Shown piece after piece: positions 1 through 8,039 of a stretch of DNA of 64,000 nt (its first letter is position 1; each line of letters opens with the position of its first letter). Both the position numbers and the translations under genes were made by a program. The stretch lies in the NCBI GenBank assembly GCA_014238905.1, contig JABAAE010000005.1, forward strand, positions 124,001-188,000. Direction: 5' to 3'. The notes below the pieces were generated by a model. The model saw nothing but the letters and a program-made list of their open reading frames with translations. It ran no database searches and had not been told where the DNA came from. Source of the DNA: Planctomycetota bacterium. Lineage in GTDB: Bacteria > Planctomycetota > Planctomycetia > Pirellulales > Pirellulaceae.

Positions 1-53
1 GCGTCCGGAATGATGGCGTCCGGAATGATGGCGTCCGGAATGATGGCGTCCGG
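1..53. repeat. 15-bp tandem repeat (minisatellite), cut by the window edge
   Basis: The unit gcgtccggaatgatg occurs three times in perfect tandem (1-15, 16-30, 31-45) and a fourth copy begins at 46 and breaks off after gcgtccgg at 53. The array may continue left of the window. It lies 12 bases beyond the stop codon of the minus-strand uvrA-like gene, so it is probably intergenic. The 15-bp period would also keep a reading frame (five residues per unit), so a repeat-containing gene entering from the left cannot be excluded. Confidence 0.9.
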
Positions 54-65
54 CAAAAGGCTTCA

Positions 66-2870
66 TCAATTGGATTCGTTTTCGGCTGGGTGTTGATTTT
101 GCAGCGTTCGCAGGACTTGGGCGGTCTTCGAGTCCGAACACAAGGCAACCTGTTCAGGGCTTCCGGTAACCAAAACCCGGCCACCTTTTTCAGCCGGCCC
201 TGGACCAAGGTCAATCAAATAGTCAGCCGCACTCATCATCATCTTGTTATGTTCGACCACAATAATGGAATGGCCTTCGGCAATTAATGCTTCAAAGCAG
301 TCAAGAAGTTTAACAACATCGGAGTAATGCAAACCGGCGGTCGGTTCATCTAGGATAAACAGGGTTCGAGGCTTTTTGCCGGACGAAAGAAAACCCGCCA
401 GACGCAAGCGTTGGGATTCGCCCGAAGAAAGGCTCCCGGCGGACTGGCCCAGTCGTAGATAATCCAGCCCAACATCCATCAACGGCTTTAGTTTGGTTTG
501 GATTTTCGTTTTGCCTCTAAAAAAGGAAAACGCTTCACGAACCGTCATTTCGAGTACTTCGGCAATGTGGCGATCCCGATATTTGACGGTGAGAATTTCT
601 CTCTTATAGCGAGTCCCTTTACAGAACCTGCATTTCACCTGAAGATTCGACAGGAACAACATGTCAATGTGTTTTGTTCCCTCTCCTTTACATGAGTTGC
701 AGCGTCCGCCCTCGGCGTTAAAGCTGAAATGACCAGATTTCAGGTTGCGGGTGCGGGCTTCGATCGTCTCTGAATAAACTTGACGGATGGCATCGAAAAC
801 CTTGGAATAGGTTGCCGTAATGGATCTTGAGGTCGTCCCCAGAGGGGAATGATCGACCAACAGGACGTCCTCAATGGCTCCTGTGCCATGAACCGCTTCA
901 TGTGATAAAGGCATCGCAGCGGGTTTGTTTTTCTGTAAGCAAATGGCGGGAAACAAGGTGTCGACCACCAGCGTGGATTTGCCACTGCCACTTACGCCAG
1001 TCACCACACACAGTAAACTCAAGGGAAATTCGACCGAGAGGTTCTTTAGGTTATGCCCGGTGGCATTGACCAGCTTCACCGAACCTCGCTGGGGTTTTCT
1101 TCGAGTTTGCGTGAGAAAAAAACTTCTTCGACCGGCGATATAGTCGCCCGTCAGGCTTCCCTTGGTCTGTGCGATCCCCTCCGGGTCGCCGGCGTAGACC
1201 AGTTTGCCACCATAAATCCCAGCGCCAGGTCCAAATTCGAAAAGGCAATGAGACTGCAGCAGCAGATCCAAATCGTGATCTACCGCAATGACGGTGTTTC
1301 CCCGGTGTGAAAGACCTTTGATGGCTGCGATCAATCGCGGCATGTCAATCGGATGCAAACCAGCACTAGGCTCGTCAAGAACGTAAAGCATGTTAACGAG
1401 CTGGGACCCAAGAGCATTAGTCATTGCGACCCGCTGCCTTTCCCCGGTGCTAAGTGAATTCAGTTCCCGATTCATCGAAAGATAGCCCACGCCAACTCGG
1501 GAAAGATAGCCAAGACGGGAATCAATTTCATTCAGGATGTACTGTATCGATTTTTGTTGGTGCAAGGTTTCCGACTTGCCAAACCAGCTCGCCAACTCCT
1601 CAATGGATTGGTCACAGAGTTCTGCCAGAGAGAGTCCGCCGAGGCGAATTGACATCGCGTTGGCGTTTAGTCTGGTACCGTCGCATTCGGCACATCGGTT
1701 GAAGCCGCGGAAACGATCAAGAAAAGCCTGTGTCGATTTCCTGGTATCGCTATGATTCATGTTCTGAAGAAACTCAAGGCAATAATCAGCAATCATGTCC
1801 TGGGTTTGTGGCTTAAGATCGCCAAAAGGCAACTGGCTTGAATCCCCCAGTTTTTCCACCAAAAGATGCTTCGCGGGAAGAGCTGCGGGGTCTTTCACAG
1901 GGGGATGCTCGAGACATAGTGCTGCACCACGTTGAATCGACAAATGCGGATGAGGAATCATCCGTCTGGTAATAAATCTCATCGTCTTCCCCAACCCTTC
2001 ACAGTGCAGGCAGGCTCCCGAGGGGGATTGGAAGCTAAGTTCATTGGGCGAAAGTCGATGGAAGTTCTGATCGCATTGCGGACAGCAATTTTCCCTTGAA
2101 AAATTTAGCCTTTGGTACGATTGTCCATCGACAACCTGAGGCCGGCCTGACTTCAGATCGGACCTCGCGTCCACCAGCAAAAAGCACTTTCCAAGACCAC
2201 CGTTAAACGCCGTTTCGATCGATTCACGAATCCGACCCTGCTGCTGTTGATTGGACACCAGGCGATCGACAATGATCAGGAGGTTGGGGTAGTGAACATC
2301 CCGGTTCAGGTCCTGTAGTCGGATTAACCGATTTCCCACTAAAGCTCGTTGGAATCCATTGGCAATCAGTTGATCGAGACTGTGACTCTCAGCCCCTCCC
2401 GGAGACCATTGGAACCCCATTAGCAACCTGGTTTGGTCAGCAAGTGAACCGACTTCCTGAGCCACTGTATCGATTGAGTGAGATCCAACCGCAATATTAC
2501 ACTGGGGACAATAGATCTCGCCAAAACGGGAAAATGCCAGCTGTAGGTAAGAGAGGATTTCGGTGGCCGAGCCAACGGTTGACCTCAAATTTAAGGATTC
2601 TGTTGACCTTGCTATGGCGATTGCTGGAGGAACGCCGTCGATTTGATCCGCCTCCGGTTTTTCCGGTTGATCAATTAAGTTTCGGCTGGCAGTCGAAAAG
2701 GTCTCCAGGTAACGTCTTTGGCCCTCATAAAAGAGTGTGTTGACGGCTAGACTCGATTTTCCACTACCGCTGGGGCCGCAAAATCCGATCAATGAATTCT
2801 TGGGAATATCCAAGTCGATTGAATTCAGGTTGTGGACCCGGATACCACGGAGTCGAATCGGTTCTGTCAT
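66..2870 (-). CDS. uvrA: UvrA-like excinuclease ABC subunit A (divergent paralog)
   Basis: 934 residues, the full length of a UvrA. UvrA dimers recognise DNA damage and hand it to UvrB in nucleotide excision repair. Two ABC ATPase halves are visible: Walker A GPSGSGKSS (residues 32-40) and GVSGSGKST (about 625-633), with Walker B/D-loop motifs VLDEPSAGLH and ILDEPTAGLH. Zinc-finger cysteines are present at about 263/266 and 287/290, and a second CxxC set in the C-terminal half. The two ABC signatures are altered: LSTGERQR in the first half and LSSGESQR in the second, where UvrA normally has LSGGEAQR. This and the loss of the usual residues after the first Walker A make it a divergent paralog, perhaps not the housekeeping enzyme. 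A second, more canonical UvrA-like gene lies 5 kb away on the other strand. Start is ATG at 2870. Confidence 0.85.
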   Translation of the reverse strand: MTEPIRLRGIRVHNLNSIDLDIPKNSLIGFCGPSGSGKSSLAVNTLFYEGQRRYLETFSTASRNLIDQPEKPEADQIDGVPPAIAIARSTESLNLRSTVGSATEILSYLQLAFSRFGEIYCPQCNIAVGSHSIDTVAQEVGSLADQTRLLMGFQWSPGGAESHSLDQLIANGFQRALVGNRLIRLQDLNRDVHYPNLLIIVDRLVSNQQQQGRIRESIETAFNGGLGKCFLLVDARSDLKSGRPQVVDGQSYQRLNFSRENCCPQCDQNFHRLSPNELSFQSPSGACLHCEGLGKTMRFITRRMIPHPHLSIQRGAALCLEHPPVKDPAALPAKHLLVEKLGDSSQLPFGDLKPQTQDMIADYCLEFLQNMNHSDTRKSTQAFLDRFRGFNRCAECDGTRLNANAMSIRLGGLSLAELCDQSIEELASWFGKSETLHQQKSIQYILNEIDSRLGYLSRVGVGYLSMNRELNSLSTGERQRVAMTNALGSQLVNMLYVLDEPSAGLHPIDMPRLIAAIKGLSHRGNTVIAVDHDLDLLLQSHCLFEFGPGAGIYGGKLVYAGDPEGIAQTKGSLTGDYIAGRRSFFLTQTRRKPQRGSVKLVNATGHNLKNLSVEFPLSLLCVVTGVSGSGKSTLVVDTLFPAICLQKNKPAAMPLSHEAVHGTGAIEDVLLVDHSPLGTTSRSITATYSKVFDAIRQVYSETIEARTRNLKSGHFSFNAEGGRCNSCKGEGTKHIDMLFLSNLQVKCRFCKGTRYKREILTVKYRDRHIAEVLEMTVREAFSFFRGKTKIQTKLKPLMDVGLDYLRLGQSAGSLSSGESQRLRLAGFLSSGKKPRTLFILDEPTAGLHYSDVVKLLDCFEALIAEGHSIIVVEHNKMMMSAADYLIDLGPGPAEKGGRVLVTGSPEQVALCSDSKTAQVLRTLQNQHPAENESN

Positions 2871-3296
2871 TAGAATCAGCTTCTCCCGATGTTTCTCAAT
2901 TGCAGACCAGATCCTAACTTTAGGTAAATTCTCTTCTTAAACAAACCTGAACATCCTGGAATTCGGCGACAGATTGGTTTTTTCAGTTTTTGTAAAATAA
3001 AAACTGGGGCAAACCGAAAAGGGTAGGGAAGGGCGGCAGCAGTTGGTCACCACCGAAGTCCCAGCGAGAAACGGAAGGTTTAATCGTCCTGAACGGGACT
3101 GTCACGAACATTAATCCGGTAATCTTATTTGTTTTTGGACTATTGGTGCTACCAGCGGTCGATAAGAAATTCAAGACTGGGGCAGGCATCCATCTATTTA
3201 TGCACTATCTTAAGGGCTCCATTAACGTTGGAAGACGACGATTTTGGAAGACGCCATTTCTCATCATACATCGATCACCGAAAACGGTAGTAATAA
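2871..3296. other. intergenic region, nothing recognised
   Basis: This is a 426-base gap between the divergent uvrA-like gene (minus) and the J-like protein gene (plus), so it should hold both promoters. Open frames here are short and look random. I see no tRNA, strong hairpin or repeat. Confidence 0.6.
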
Positions 3297-3803
3297 GTGG
3301 CTGACCAATTTGACCCGTATCGTGAATGGTTGGATATCGCGTTGGCGGAACAACCCGCTGATTATTACCGTCTGTTAGGCGTCAAGGCATTCGAAACGGA
3401 CTGTGAGTTGATTCGGGATCGAGCTGATGACCGAATGGAGAATGTTCGCAGATATCAGAATGGAAAATACGCGAAGCAATCTCAACGCATTCTTAACGAG
3501 TTATCTAGCGCGCGAAGCTGTCTTTTGGACGAAAAACTGCGGCGGTTGTACGACGACAAACTGACCAAGTTGCTGAGCATCAAGAAGTTGCCTGAATTAA
3601 GTGCGCCAGGCGAACTGCTGCCGGAAGTTAAGATCCCCGAAAACGTTGATCCATTTTCAGGAACAGCCAACGTTGATCAGGATCAAGATTTGCTGGAGCC
3701 CATTTCCCCTCGTTCGATTATGCCTTACGTCGTGTCAGCGATCGGAATTTGCCTATTGATCACTGGGATCATTGTTCTGATCATGTTTCAACGCCCCAGT
3801 TGA
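3297..3803 (+). CDS. planctomycete J-like-module membrane protein, function unknown
   Basis: 168 residues, GTG start. The N-terminal module (residues 5-90) begins with FDPYREWLDI, continues with YYRLLGV at 24-30, and then has basic helices ending in LRRLYDDKL. Such a DPYxxWL...HYxLLG module is, from memory, frequent at the N-terminus of planctomycete regulatory and membrane proteins and resembles a J domain (LLGV, then helices with a final RxxYD). It lacks a clear HPD tripeptide, so DnaK stimulation should not be assumed. An acidic linker follows (about 105-140) and then one hydrophobic segment (about 143-164) with a very short tail, giving a tail-anchored topology with the module in the cytoplasm. 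It stands alone, facing the convergent acetyltransferase gene. The function is unknown. Confidence 0.75.
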   Translation: MADQFDPYREWLDIALAEQPADYYRLLGVKAFETDCELIRDRADDRMENVRRYQNGKYAKQSQRILNELSSARSCLLDEKLRRLYDDKLTKLLSIKKLPELSAPGELLPEVKIPENVDPFSGTANVDQDQDLLEPISPRSIMPYVVSAIGICLLITGIIVLIMFQRPS

Positions 3804-3914
3804 ATGCCCTTCCGTTTTGACCTGACCTTGATTAGCAACGACCTACGCATTCAAGGCCTACCAATTCCTGGAGGCGGCCAGCTTTTTAGAACCAGCCGCT
3901 GGTGAGGTTGGCGG

Positions 3915-5045
3915 TTAGGAAGAGGAGCCGTCATAATCATACATTCGATGCGTTTTTTCTCGATCTGCACCGGAGCGTTCAATCGTCCCACGCGACAATT
4001 TATTGGACTCCAGTACCCAGGACAATTCGGCCTCTTGAATGCCCCATTCCAGAATGTCCGGCACCAGTTGATAAAGTAGTGCCAAGCCGATTCCCCATTT
4101 TTGATATTCCGGCACCACATTAGTGGAGATCATCCGAATTTTTTTGATTTGTCGCTTGTTGAAAAGAAGCTTCAGAAAACCGAACGGGAATAAACTCCCA
4201 TTGATCTTTTTAATCCTCGGGTTGTAATCCAGTAAGGCGAATTGAACACCAATCGCTTTACCGTCGACCTCGGCAATCGAGGTCAGTTCAGTGGCCAGTA
4301 AGAATTTGAGGGATTGGGCGGTGTGATTGACCTCAGCTTGAGACATAGGAACAAAACCCCACTGCCCGGGTAAAGACCGATTATAGATGTCCATGAAAAT
4401 CCCAAGATCTCGCTCGAAATTTTTCTTGTCAATCGGTCGCATTTTCACATTGAACCGGGAAATCGTTTCTTCGCCAATGAAGGCGAGTTTTTTGTCTAAT
4501 TTAGCCAGCATGCTAACGTGGCAGTAAAACGAATATAGGTCCTGAGATTTTAAAAAACCATTTTCTAGGATGAGTCTTTCATAGTAGGGATGGTTGTAGG
4601 TCATCATGAAGGTTGGGGCGATATCGAACGAGTCGACCAACAGCCCACATTCATAATTCATCGAGGGATTAGAGGGTCCGCGAATTTGGAAAATGTCACG
4701 CTCTGCGTGCCATTGTTTCCCTGCGTCAAAAAGCTTTCGTGCCACCTCGGAGTTGTCAATCGACTCAAAAAAACCAAAGAAGCCACGTTTCTCTTTGTAA
4801 TAAGTGTTATGGCCATGGTCGACAATGGCGTGCAGTCGTCCTACAGGCTTGCCATCTTGGGTGGCGAGAAATGCCTGAGCTTCGGCGTTTTCATAAAAAG
4901 GATGGTCGGCAAACCCGACTAGTTCTTTTTGATTTTTTTTTAAAGGCGGGATCCAATACTCATTGGATTTATAGATTTTCCAAGGCAGTTTTAAAAAGTC
5001 CCGCTTTTCCCGCGGCGTTTGAACCGGAATGACTTGAATTGACAT
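3915..5045 (-). CDS. YghO-like GNAT-fold N-acetyltransferase
   Basis: 376 residues, ATG start. The protein resembles the YghO-type acyltransferase-like family: an N-terminal part with KLPWKIYKSNEYWIPPL, a middle with GFFGFFESIDNSEVA and GPSNPSMNYECGLLVD, and a C-terminal GNAT core with the acetyl-CoA loop QKWGIGLA at about 315-322 followed by the helix and the SWVLESN strand (342-348). GNAT enzymes transfer an acyl group from acyl-CoA to an amine. The substrate of this family is not established to my knowledge. It is transcribed away from the epimerase gene at 5230, with 184 bases between the two starts, so the two could share a control region. No membrane segment or signal peptide is seen. 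Confidence 0.75.
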   Translation of the reverse strand: MSIQVIPVQTPREKRDFLKLPWKIYKSNEYWIPPLKKNQKELVGFADHPFYENAEAQAFLATQDGKPVGRLHAIVDHGHNTYYKEKRGFFGFFESIDNSEVARKLFDAGKQWHAERDIFQIRGPSNPSMNYECGLLVDSFDIAPTFMMTYNHPYYERLILENGFLKSQDLYSFYCHVSMLAKLDKKLAFIGEETISRFNVKMRPIDKKNFERDLGIFMDIYNRSLPGQWGFVPMSQAEVNHTAQSLKFLLATELTSIAEVDGKAIGVQFALLDYNPRIKKINGSLFPFGFLKLLFNKRQIKKIRMISTNVVPEYQKWGIGLALLYQLVPDILEWGIQEAELSWVLESNKLSRGTIERSGADREKTHRMYDYDGSSS

Positions 5046-5229
5046 TTGAAGAAACCGATATTAGGAGACAATGGCGTCGACAACATAGATTTTCGTCATT
5101 AAGGTACCGATTTCGCAAGTTTTCTTAGTTAAAATAGGGATTCGCTAGGATTTGGTGCAAATTGCGGTCTTTTGTTCCGCCAGCGTCGAGAAGACTGAAG
5201 TTAATTAATAGTCAAATTTTTGAAATTCA

Positions 5230-6243
5230 ATGAAAAAGGTAATGGTGACCGGGGCAACCGGTTTTTTGGGAAATAATATTGCCAGGCAACTTCTCGGTGA
5301 TGGTATCGAGGTGTTGGTGGCCACACGGGCCTCGGCCAGCTTGAAACCGTTCAACGGTCTGAATGTCTCAATTATCGAACTGGATTTCGATGATAAACAA
5401 GCGATTCGAGAATCGCTACGAGGTGTCGATACAGTGATTCACGCCGCGGCGATGATTTGGTTTGGATTTTCCAAGTTGGAGCAGACCCGCCATGCGAATG
5501 TGGTGATTACCCAAAATATTGCCATGGCCTGTCAGGAGCTGGGTATTCGTCTGGTTCATGTTTCCACGGTGGATGCTTTGCCGGCAAGTCGAGACAAGAC
5601 CCCGGTAAATGAACAATCCGAGGGAATCCCCAAACCTCCGTGTAATTACGTCGTCACCAAAACCGAAGCTGACCGGTTACTGAAAGAAATGTTTGCCGAC
5701 GGCCTGGATGGCCTCATTGTCCATCCCGCTTTTATGCTTGGCCCATGGGACTGGAAACCATCCTCCAGTCGATTAATTATCGAGGTGGAACGGCTGGGAA
5801 GGTGGTGCGTTTATCCTAGCGGTGGAATCAACGTTTGCGATGTTCGTGATGTTGCCAGGGGGACGATCTTGGCGGCGGAACGGGGAGAAACGGGGAAGCA
5901 GTACATCCTTGGCGGCACTAATATCCACTACCGTGAGCTCTGTCATCGAATTGCGGATTTATGCGGTGTTGTACGTCCGTTTTTCCGCAGCGGTCCCTTT
6001 GTGATGTTGGTTGGCTGGTTGGTAGAGCGGATTAACGGCTGGCGGAATATCGAGTCGATTATTAATTCCGGTTCGCTCTCCATGGCCCGGATGTATCATT
6101 TCTACAGTAGCGAATACGCTGCCAAGGAGATTGGTTATACAAATCGTCCGTTGGATGAAACCTTAAAAGACGGTATTTCGTGGTTGCGTAGTCAGGGAGC
6201 TTTTAAGAATCAGGTTGAAGAATCAGCCGAGCATGGCTGTTAA
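5230..6243 (+). CDS. NAD-dependent epimerase/dehydratase (extended SDR, dihydroflavonol-reductase/HpnA-like)
   Basis: 337 residues. The Rossmann motif TGATGFLG is at 7-14. The catalytic triad of extended short-chain dehydrogenases is visible as Ser112 (HVSTVD), Tyr140 and Lys144 (YVVTK). Later features such as HPAFMLGPWDWKPSS and DVRDVARG fit the dihydroflavonol-4-reductase/HpnA subgroup, which reduces or epimerises sugar or lipid-linked carbonyls. A hydrophobic stretch in the C-terminal third (FVMLVGWLVE) may touch membrane. The substrate cannot be told from sequence. It is the first gene of a plus-strand run; the M20 gene starts 138 bases downstream. Confidence 0.82.
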   Translation: MKKVMVTGATGFLGNNIARQLLGDGIEVLVATRASASLKPFNGLNVSIIELDFDDKQAIRESLRGVDTVIHAAAMIWFGFSKLEQTRHANVVITQNIAMACQELGIRLVHVSTVDALPASRDKTPVNEQSEGIPKPPCNYVVTKTEADRLLKEMFADGLDGLIVHPAFMLGPWDWKPSSSRLIIEVERLGRWCVYPSGGINVCDVRDVARGTILAAERGETGKQYILGGTNIHYRELCHRIADLCGVVRPFFRSGPFVMLVGWLVERINGWRNIESIINSGSLSMARMYHFYSSEYAAKEIGYTNRPLDETLKDGISWLRSQGAFKNQVEESAEHGC

Positions 6244-6381
6244 AAGTATCTGAATTGGGATTTTGTCGCGTTAGATTTTTTTCGGATTAATCGACTCCTT
6301 AACTGTTTGCGGTTAGAACTTAGTGATGGATCTCCCCGTAAAAGAAATCTTGCCGATGAGCTTTGTGATAGACCCTAATTA

Positions 6382-7515
6382 ATGAAGTCCCTGTATTACA
6401 CCCGGAAACTGATTCAGTTTGACTCTGTGAGTTCAAACAGCAATCGCGAAATCAGTGGCTTTCTGGAAGGGAAACTTCGAAAACATGGTTTTTCTACCGA
6501 ACGAGTCGCTTACCTGGACACCCAGAAAGTTCGAAAATACAACATCATAGGCAAAAAGGGGAGTGGAAAAGGAGGTCTAGCCTATAGCTGCCATTCGGAT
6601 GTGGTGCCGGCAGAGACTTGGCATTCCAGTTCCAAGGGGCCTTTTGAGCCAGCGATAGCCAGAGATCGGCTTTACGGTCGCGGTAGTTGTGACATGAAAG
6701 GATCGATTGGCTGCATGCTGGAAGCATCCCAGTTGATCCGGTGGGATGAAATGAAACATCCGCTGTATTTCATTTGCACCGCTGATGAGGAGGTCGGTTT
6801 TAACGGTGCACGGCAAGTCGTGAAAAACAGTAAGTATTACCGCGAGATGGTCGAAAACCAGACACCGACCATCATTGGCGAGCCGACTCTGTTGCAAGTT
6901 GTATTTGCCCACAAGGGGTCCTACCTCTTGCAAGCAACTTCGCGTGGTACCGCGGCCCATTCCAGTACCCGAGATGGAAAAAATGCGAACCTTGCCATGA
7001 TTCCGTTTCTCAACGAGGCCAGAAAAATCCATGTAGAACTGGAAGAAGATTCCAGGTGGCAAAATTCAATTTTCGATCCGCCGACGATGAGTTGGAATAT
7101 CGGCATCAATGATCATACTGCTGCGGTCAATATGACACCTGCCCAGAGTCAGTGTACTATCTATTTTCGTCCGATGCCGGACGTTGACTACCAGCCCATT
7201 CTTGCCAGAATTAAAAAGGCGGCCGATGAAAATGGCTTGCAGTTAAAGAATGATCACTATGGTGATCCATTTCAGACAGATCCGGACTGCGAATTTGTCC
7301 AGACGGCGATCGACTTGAGTCGATGCCGAAAGCCTCGAACGGTCTCTTATGGTACAGATGGTGGCGTGTTCACAGAACTAGAAAACAAGATTGTTTTTGG
7401 CCCGGGTAACATCGCCCAGGCCCACACCGAAAATGAATGGATCGGGCTGGAACAGCTTTCCTTGGGGACGCAAATGTTTTCTAAATTTATTCGACGTTTT
7501 TGCTGTGAGGAATAG
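6382..7515 (+). CDS. M20 family metallo-deacylase (ArgE/DapE type)
   Basis: 377 residues. M20 enzymes are di-zinc amidohydrolases. The expected ligands and catalytic residues are present: His71 and Asp73 in YSCHSDVVP, Asp104 in GRGSCDMKG, and the Glu136-Glu137 pair in ADEEVGF. The dimerisation insert is recognisable from FAHKGSYLLQATSRGTAAHSS onward, and a late His (AQAHTENEW) completes the site. This pattern suits acetylornithine deacetylase or succinyl-diaminopimelate desuccinylase, and the next gene, an N-acetylglutamate-synthase-like GNAT starting 5 bases after the stop, favours the acetylornithine/arginine side. The exact substrate remains an inference. No signal peptide, so it should be cytoplasmic. 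Confidence 0.85.
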   Translation: MKSLYYTRKLIQFDSVSSNSNREISGFLEGKLRKHGFSTERVAYLDTQKVRKYNIIGKKGSGKGGLAYSCHSDVVPAETWHSSSKGPFEPAIARDRLYGRGSCDMKGSIGCMLEASQLIRWDEMKHPLYFICTADEEVGFNGARQVVKNSKYYREMVENQTPTIIGEPTLLQVVFAHKGSYLLQATSRGTAAHSSTRDGKNANLAMIPFLNEARKIHVELEEDSRWQNSIFDPPTMSWNIGINDHTAAVNMTPAQSQCTIYFRPMPDVDYQPILARIKKAADENGLQLKNDHYGDPFQTDPDCEFVQTAIDLSRCRKPRTVSYGTDGGVFTELENKIVFGPGNIAQAHTENEWIGLEQLSLGTQMFSKFIRRFCCEE

Positions 7516-7520
7516 CGGAG

Positions 7521-8006
7521 TTGAAAACGGAAATTGAAATCCGCCAAGCGATTTCGGATGATGCCGAGTGCATTTATCAGTTGACGGAGCCATTTGTCAC
7601 CTCCGGTGAGTTGTTGCGCCGTAGTCGTGATGAAATTAAATCTCTGATACCGCATGGTTTTACAGCGATTCAAAAGCATTTGCCTGAGGACCTCGCCGAA
7701 CAATCTGTCGCCACCTCTCCATCAGGCGCTCCCCAAGGGGGTTTGGTGATTAAGGTGGTTGGGTTCGCGGCGGTCGAAATTTATTCCAAAAAACTTGCAG
7801 AGATCCTTTGCCTGGCGGTGTGCCCGACTTGTCAAAATCAGGGTGTCGGTAAAAAGCTGGTCGAACAGTGTGTCCAGTTTGCAAAGGAAAACGATGTCCA
7901 GGAGTTAATGGCAATTTCGTCTTCGGATCATTTTCTCAAGCATTGTGGCTTCGATTATTCGCTACCCAATCAAAAGCGTGCGTTGTTTGTCCATCCCAAT
8001 CCATAG
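7521..8006 (+). CDS. short GNAT acetyltransferase, N-acetylglutamate synthase-like
   Basis: 161 residues with a TTG start 5 bases after the M20 stop; a gtgagg ribosome site sits inside the end of the M20 gene, so the two are probably translated together. It begins like stand-alone NAGS-type GNATs (IEIRQAISDDAECIYQL) and has the acetyl-CoA loop QNQGVGKKL at 105-113 with the strand LCLAVCP before it. The C-terminus FLKHCGFDYS is typical of short ArgA-like enzymes that lack the amino-acid-kinase domain. If so it would make N-acetylglutamate, the first step of arginine synthesis. A small insert, ATSPSGAPQGG at about 64-74, is unusual. A different GNAT substrate is possible. Confidence 0.7.
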   Translation: MKTEIEIRQAISDDAECIYQLTEPFVTSGELLRRSRDEIKSLIPHGFTAIQKHLPEDLAEQSVATSPSGAPQGGLVIKVVGFAAVEIYSKKLAEILCLAVCPTCQNQGVGKKLVEQCVQFAKENDVQELMAISSSDHFLKHCGFDYSLPNQKRALFVHPNP

Positions 8007-8039
8007 TTTGGCATCTCTAAACCATTGGTAGGCTGCTTT

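Noticed and set aside
2983..3189. 68-codon minus-strand frame upstream of uvrA
   Set aside because: It is short, Pro/Thr-rich and lacks family resemblance or a start signal.
6577..7062. 161-codon frame antisense to the M20 gene
   Set aside because: The plus-strand frame carries all M20 catalytic motifs; the antisense frame has none.
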